This document shows, one piece after another, positions 43,768-46,618 of a stretch of 46,618 nt of DNA. Below the pieces are notes generated by a model. It made no database searches and was not told where the DNA came from. It saw only the letters and a list, made by a program, of their open reading frames with translations. Every line of letters begins with the position of its first letter. Within the stretch, counting starts at the first letter, position 1. A program made the position numbers and the translations under genes. Source of the DNA: Prevotella sp. (GTDB lineage Bacteria > Bacteroidota > Bacteroidia > Bacteroidales > Bacteroidaceae); the NCBI GenBank assembly GCA_017474925.1, contig JAFVGN010000055.1, positions 1-46,618 of the forward strand, given 5' to 3'.

Positions 43768-45065
43768 AATTGTTATTAGTTATATTAGTTAGTTTTTGTA
43801 GGATCGCCGTTCATGCGCAGCAGCCTGATTGTATTAGGTTGACTCAGGCTGTCTGCCATGAACTCTCTGTAAAAAACAGTGAGGATATCCAAAAACAACA
43901 GAATGCCCTTCAGCAGGCATTGTTAGACAAACAGATTGCTTTTGCGCATCACCTTCCCGATATTGATGCAAGCCTTATCAGTGTGTTAATGAAAGATACG
44001 AAGATTACCGAAGGGATGGATCTCCAGATGGCTGGAACATACATAGCAGGACTTTCTTTGACCTTGCCTCTCTACGCGGGTGGGAAGATTACTACTGGCA
44101 ATAAACTGGCAAAAGTCGGAATAGAAGTTCAGAAAATCAACCAAGAGAAAACACGCCAGGAAGTGATTTATGAAGCTGACAAGGCATACTTCACGTATCT
44201 TGCCGTCAAGAGTAAGGTGACGGTGCTGGAAGCATACATGCAACAGATGGATTCACTGGTCTCTCAGGTCAACCTATCAGTCGGAGTGGAAATGGCAACA
44301 AACAGCGATTTGCTACGGATTCAGGCTAAAAGAAGCGAAGTGGAATATAATCTGATAAAAGCAAAGAATGGTATGGAGCTGTGCCGTATGGCACTTTGTG
44401 CAGCCTTAGGTCTCGACTTGTCCATGCAATTTGATACAGACGAGAAAGACATTCGTATTCCTGATAAGTTGCAAACTGCCGAGACGACTGACATTAATGT
44501 GCGTCCGGAATACCAGCTTCTTGTTCAAAACATCAAAGCAAAAGAACTTGAAATCCGTAATGCCAGGGCTGGTATGCTGCCCACACTTGCTCTCGTAGCG
44601 CAGTATTCAAGATATGGATGGGCTTATATGAAAGGTGAACAACAGGGTTATTCGTACAAGACGGAAATATCAGGAACGTCGCCCGTTTTGATGGCATCCC
44701 TGTCTGTACCCTTATGGCATTGGGGCAAGGAAATCAAGAAAGTCAAAAAGGCAAAGTTTGATTTGGAAAATGCACAACTCGACATGAAGAAGAACAGACG
44801 GTTGTTGAGCATAGAGAATGAGCAGGCACGTCAGAACCTTCAGGACAGCTACCGCATGATAGCGTCTGCCCGTCTCGGCTTGAATCAGGCAGAAGACAAC
44901 TTGCATAACTTGCGGCTACGTTATGAGAATTCTATGTCAACCCTCACAGACTTGTTAGATGCATACAGCCAATGGCAGCAAGCCCGGAGCAATCATATCG
45001 AAGCCCAAACTCAATATAAGATTTATGAAACGGAATACTTAAGAATTACGGGAAGACTATTATAA
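43764..45065 (+). CDS. TolC-family outer-membrane efflux channel
   Basis: This 433-residue outer-membrane channel completes the tripartite pump. The signal peptide (LLLVILVSFCRIAVHA) is followed by two repeated coiled-coil halves, for example VCHELSVKNSEDIQKQQNALQQAL and the long C-terminal helix around ENEQARQNLQDSYRMIASARLGLNQAEDNLHNLRLRYENSMSTLTDLLDA. The family proline-glycine hinge and beta strands AGLSLTLPLYAGGKI and MASLSVPLWHWGKEI are visible. The start overlaps the RND stop (ATGA at 43764-43767). An AT palindrome follows the stop (45074-45089). Confidence 0.93.
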   Translation: MKLLLVILVSFCRIAVHAQQPDCIRLTQAVCHELSVKNSEDIQKQQNALQQALLDKQIAFAHHLPDIDASLISVLMKDTKITEGMDLQMAGTYIAGLSLTLPLYAGGKITTGNKLAKVGIEVQKINQEKTRQEVIYEADKAYFTYLAVKSKVTVLEAYMQQMDSLVSQVNLSVGVEMATNSDLLRIQAKRSEVEYNLIKAKNGMELCRMALCAALGLDLSMQFDTDEKDIRIPDKLQTAETTDINVRPEYQLLVQNIKAKELEIRNARAGMLPTLALVAQYSRYGWAYMKGEQQGYSYKTEISGTSPVLMASLSVPLWHWGKEIKKVKKAKFDLENAQLDMKKNRRLLSIENEQARQNLQDSYRMIASARLGLNQAEDNLHNLRLRYENSMSTLTDLLDAYSQWQQARSNHIEAQTQYKIYETEYLRITGRLL

Positions 45066-45149
45066 TACAAAACAAAAAAACGTTTTTTTGCTATATTTTT
45101 CGACTAAAGTACTTATTTTTGGTCTTTTATGTAAGCTATTGATAAAAAT
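45066..45149. other. Short AT-rich gap before the insertion sequence
   Basis: Contains the perfect palindrome AAAAAAACGTTTTTTT (45074-45089), which may act as a weak terminator for the efflux operon. No gene seen. Confidence 0.5.
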
Positions 45150-45213
45150 GGTTCATCCGACATTTCGAGTGATAAAGTGATACTATAGAAGAAGAAAACC
45201 GCTGTAAATTTTG

Positions 45214-45221
45214 TATATTTG
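45214..45221 (+). promoter_or_regulatory. -7 box (TATATTTG) for the transposase
   Basis: TATATTTG lies 25 bp before the transposase ATG, inside the left end of the element. No consensus -33 at 19 bp. Confidence 0.5.
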
Positions 45222-45246
45222 AATAACCACAAACAAATGTACAAGA

Positions 45247-46461
45247 ATGAACAGCAGTTTTCTATATCATGCCTGGGGTCTATACACCCATGAATGTACC
45301 CGTGAGGAATACAAAGGTAACACAATTATCTTGCATATCCAAACAAAAGATCGAGAAAAAGTGTGTCCGAGGTGCGGAAAGCGTCATTTGGTGAAGAATG
45401 GCTACCGTTTCCGTGACTTTGTAGGGCTTCCCATAGGTGGCAAGAAGGTGATTATTCGCATGAAAGTACAACGCTATAAGTGTCGCCACTGTGACTATGA
45501 CCAGCAGGAGAGGATTCCCTTCGCCACAGGCAGCCGCAGCTATACCCATCGCTTCGCCAAATATGTTGTGGACCTGTTACGTGGGATGACGCTTCAAGAC
45601 GTGTCCAACCATCTCGGCGTGTCGTGGGATACGGTCAAGGAGATACACTCCACCTATCTTGAGCGTCACTACAGCCCTCCTTCGCTGGAAGGCGTTGAAA
45701 ATATAGGCATTGATGAGTTCGCAGTCAGGAAAGGGCATGTGTACAAGACCATCGTAGTGGATCTGGACAGCGGAAGGGTGTTGTACGTCGGTGACGGTAA
45801 AGGTGCGGATGACCTGGCCAAGTTTTGGAGGAAGGTCAAGCGTAAGGGCATAAAGATAAAGCATGTGGCAACGGACTTGTCTGCGGCTTTCATTGCCTCC
45901 GTTATGGAGAACTGTCCCGAAGCAGTACACGTGTTTGACCATTTCCATGTTGTCAAGCTGATGAACGAGAAACTTGATGACATCAGACGCAAGGTCTACA
46001 ACATGGAGAAGGATGTGAACAAGCGTAAAGTCCTCAAGGGGACGAGGTATCTGCTGCTCGGCAATGGTGCGGATATCTTCGACAAGCAGCACAAGACCAG
46101 GCTTGACAATGCCCTGGCCATGAACGAACCGCTGTTAAAGGCATACTACCTGAAGGAGCAACTACGCCAGATATGGATGCAACCCGTCAAGGCGATGGGG
46201 GAATGTGTGTTTGACGACTGGGTGAGGCAGGCTGAACAAAGCAAAATACCACAGCTGCAGAAAATGGCTGTAACGATGAGGGCATACAAATCAGGGATAC
46301 TTGCTTGGTACGACTGCCACCTGTCAACGGGAAAGGTTGAGGGCATCAACAATAAGATAAAGGTTATGAAGCGCAATGCATATGGGGTTAGAGATGACAA
46401 GTATTTTACCCTGAGACTATACGCCCTACACGACTGCCGCATCACTCGAAATGTCGGATGA
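45247..46461 (+). CDS. ISL3-family transposase (IS204/IS1001/IS1096/IS1165 type)
   Basis: This 404-residue DDE transposase has an N-terminal zinc-ribbon pair (CPRCGKRHLVKNG and CRHCDYDQQERIPF) and a helix-turn-helix (TLQDVSNHLGVSWDTVKEIH). The catalytic domain has Asp in IGIDEFAVRKGHVYKTIVVDL, the second Asp in VATDLSAAFIASV and the Glu in TGKVEGINNKIKVMKRNAYG. HVFDHFHVVKLMN is another ISL3 block. The reading frame is uninterrupted and terminates in the right inverted repeat, so the protein could be active. Confidence 0.92.
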   Translation: MNSSFLYHAWGLYTHECTREEYKGNTIILHIQTKDREKVCPRCGKRHLVKNGYRFRDFVGLPIGGKKVIIRMKVQRYKCRHCDYDQQERIPFATGSRSYTHRFAKYVVDLLRGMTLQDVSNHLGVSWDTVKEIHSTYLERHYSPPSLEGVENIGIDEFAVRKGHVYKTIVVDLDSGRVLYVGDGKGADDLAKFWRKVKRKGIKIKHVATDLSAAFIASVMENCPEAVHVFDHFHVVKLMNEKLDDIRRKVYNMEKDVNKRKVLKGTRYLLLGNGADIFDKQHKTRLDNALAMNEPLLKAYYLKEQLRQIWMQPVKAMGECVFDDWVRQAEQSKIPQLQKMAVTMRAYKSGILAWYDCHLSTGKVEGINNKIKVMKRNAYGVRDDKYFTLRLYALHDCRITRNVG

Positions 46462-46618
46462 CCCCTTCTTATTACCTGCCCTTCTGGATGGTGACGAGGT
46501 GCACAACATAACCTCAGACATCATCGAGTCGACATTCGGATGTTTCAAAGCAAGGATGTCGCCCAACAAGAACAACGGATACACACCACTTGTGCTATTG
46601 ATTCCGCTGTCACTCAAA
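46460..46618 (+). pseudogene. C-terminal part of a second, unrelated transposase (runs off window)
   Basis: Immediately after the ISL3 right end, the + frame beginning GAC at 46460 stays open to the window edge. It reads like the C-terminus of a DDE transposase: DEVHNITSDIIESTFGCFKA then RMSPNKNNGYTPLVLLIPLS. The DIIES motif includes the likely catalytic glutamate, with the usual IES-FG-K pattern. No 5' part is found left of the ISL3 element, so the copy is truncated at the junction. It may continue beyond the window. Confidence 0.6.

Larger units (their letters stand above)
45150..46463 (+). mobile_element. ISL3-type insertion sequence, apparently intact
   Basis: A 1.3-kb element with 20-bp perfect terminal inverted repeats: CATCCGACATTTCGAGTGAT at 45154-45173 and its complement at 46441-46460, with outer GGTT and ACC bases. 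It carries one transposase gene. The right repeat encodes the transposase's last residues and stop codon. The 8-bp flanks I read (45142-45149 and 46464-46471) do not match, so no target-site duplication is seen. This suggests rearrangement after insertion. Confidence 0.8.

Overview
The window looks like a chromosomal segment of a Prevotella/Segatella-type member of the Bacteroidota. The promoters have the Bacteroidota form (TTTG, 19 bp, then TAnnTTTG), for example at 2410-2440, 18911-18941 and 39428-39458. Shine-Dalgarno sequences are essentially absent. Gene content is typical of plant-glycan-using gut or rumen anaerobes: PL10, CE8, GH5, GH78, GH106, GH3, a TonB-dependent receptor, DUF5020 and DUF5683 proteins. 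Genus level is inference from gene content and style, not from a database match.

Layout. (1) 244-4003 is a small pectin neighbourhood: a secreted PL10 pectate lyase fused to a CE8-like domain (+), a MerR-type regulator (+), and a canonical CE8 pectin methylesterase (-). (2) 4024-10225 (-) is a housekeeping run parA-parB-DUF5683-lytic transglycosylase-rel/spoT; the CE8 esterase sits 20 bp after it and is probably on the same transcript. (3) 10337-13001 (+) holds surE, lpxB and a DUF5020 outer-membrane protein. (4) 13062-18801 (-) is rsfS-ftsH-cdsA, then a secreted GH5 endoglucanase overlapping a short sigma-70 factor by 4 bp, then a DUF4886 SGNH-like protein. (5) 18973-19046 is a tRNA-Gln(CTG) with its own promoter and terminator, followed by about 850 bp of gene remnants and repeats.

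(6) 19906-35228 (-) is a contiguous L-rhamnoside utilisation locus. Read in transcription order it encodes a GH106 rhamnosidase, a GH3 glycosidase, a GH78 rhamnosidase, an SDR oxidoreductase with a C-terminal zinc ribbon, lactaldehyde reductase (FucO), rhamnulokinase (RhaB), an AraA-fold isomerase, an MFS transporter and rhamnulose-1-phosphate aldolase (RhaD). Liberated L-rhamnose would be imported, isomerised, phosphorylated and cleaved to DHAP and lactaldehyde, and the lactaldehyde reduced to propanediol. No classical RhaA isomerase is present, so the AraA-fold enzyme is the likely replacement. (7) 35340-38143 (-) is a separate two-gene unit: a TonB-dependent-receptor-like barrel with an odd, shortened plug and a small secreted protein, with no SusD partner.

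(8) 38480-45065 has an AraC regulator (-) divergent from a tripartite RND efflux operon (MFP-RND-TolC, with 4-bp overlaps). (9) The right end is an intact-looking ISL3-type insertion sequence (45150-46463) abutting the C-terminal coding part of a second, unrelated transposase that runs off the window.

I did not see a CRISPR array, prophage, toxin-antitoxin pair or clear defence system. The most unusual points are the rhamnose operon with a replaced isomerase and an SDR-zinc-ribbon fusion, the GH5/sigma-factor overlap, an 11-bp direct repeat 52 bp apart at the receptor promoter, and a repeat-rich palindromic patch at 19669-19882.
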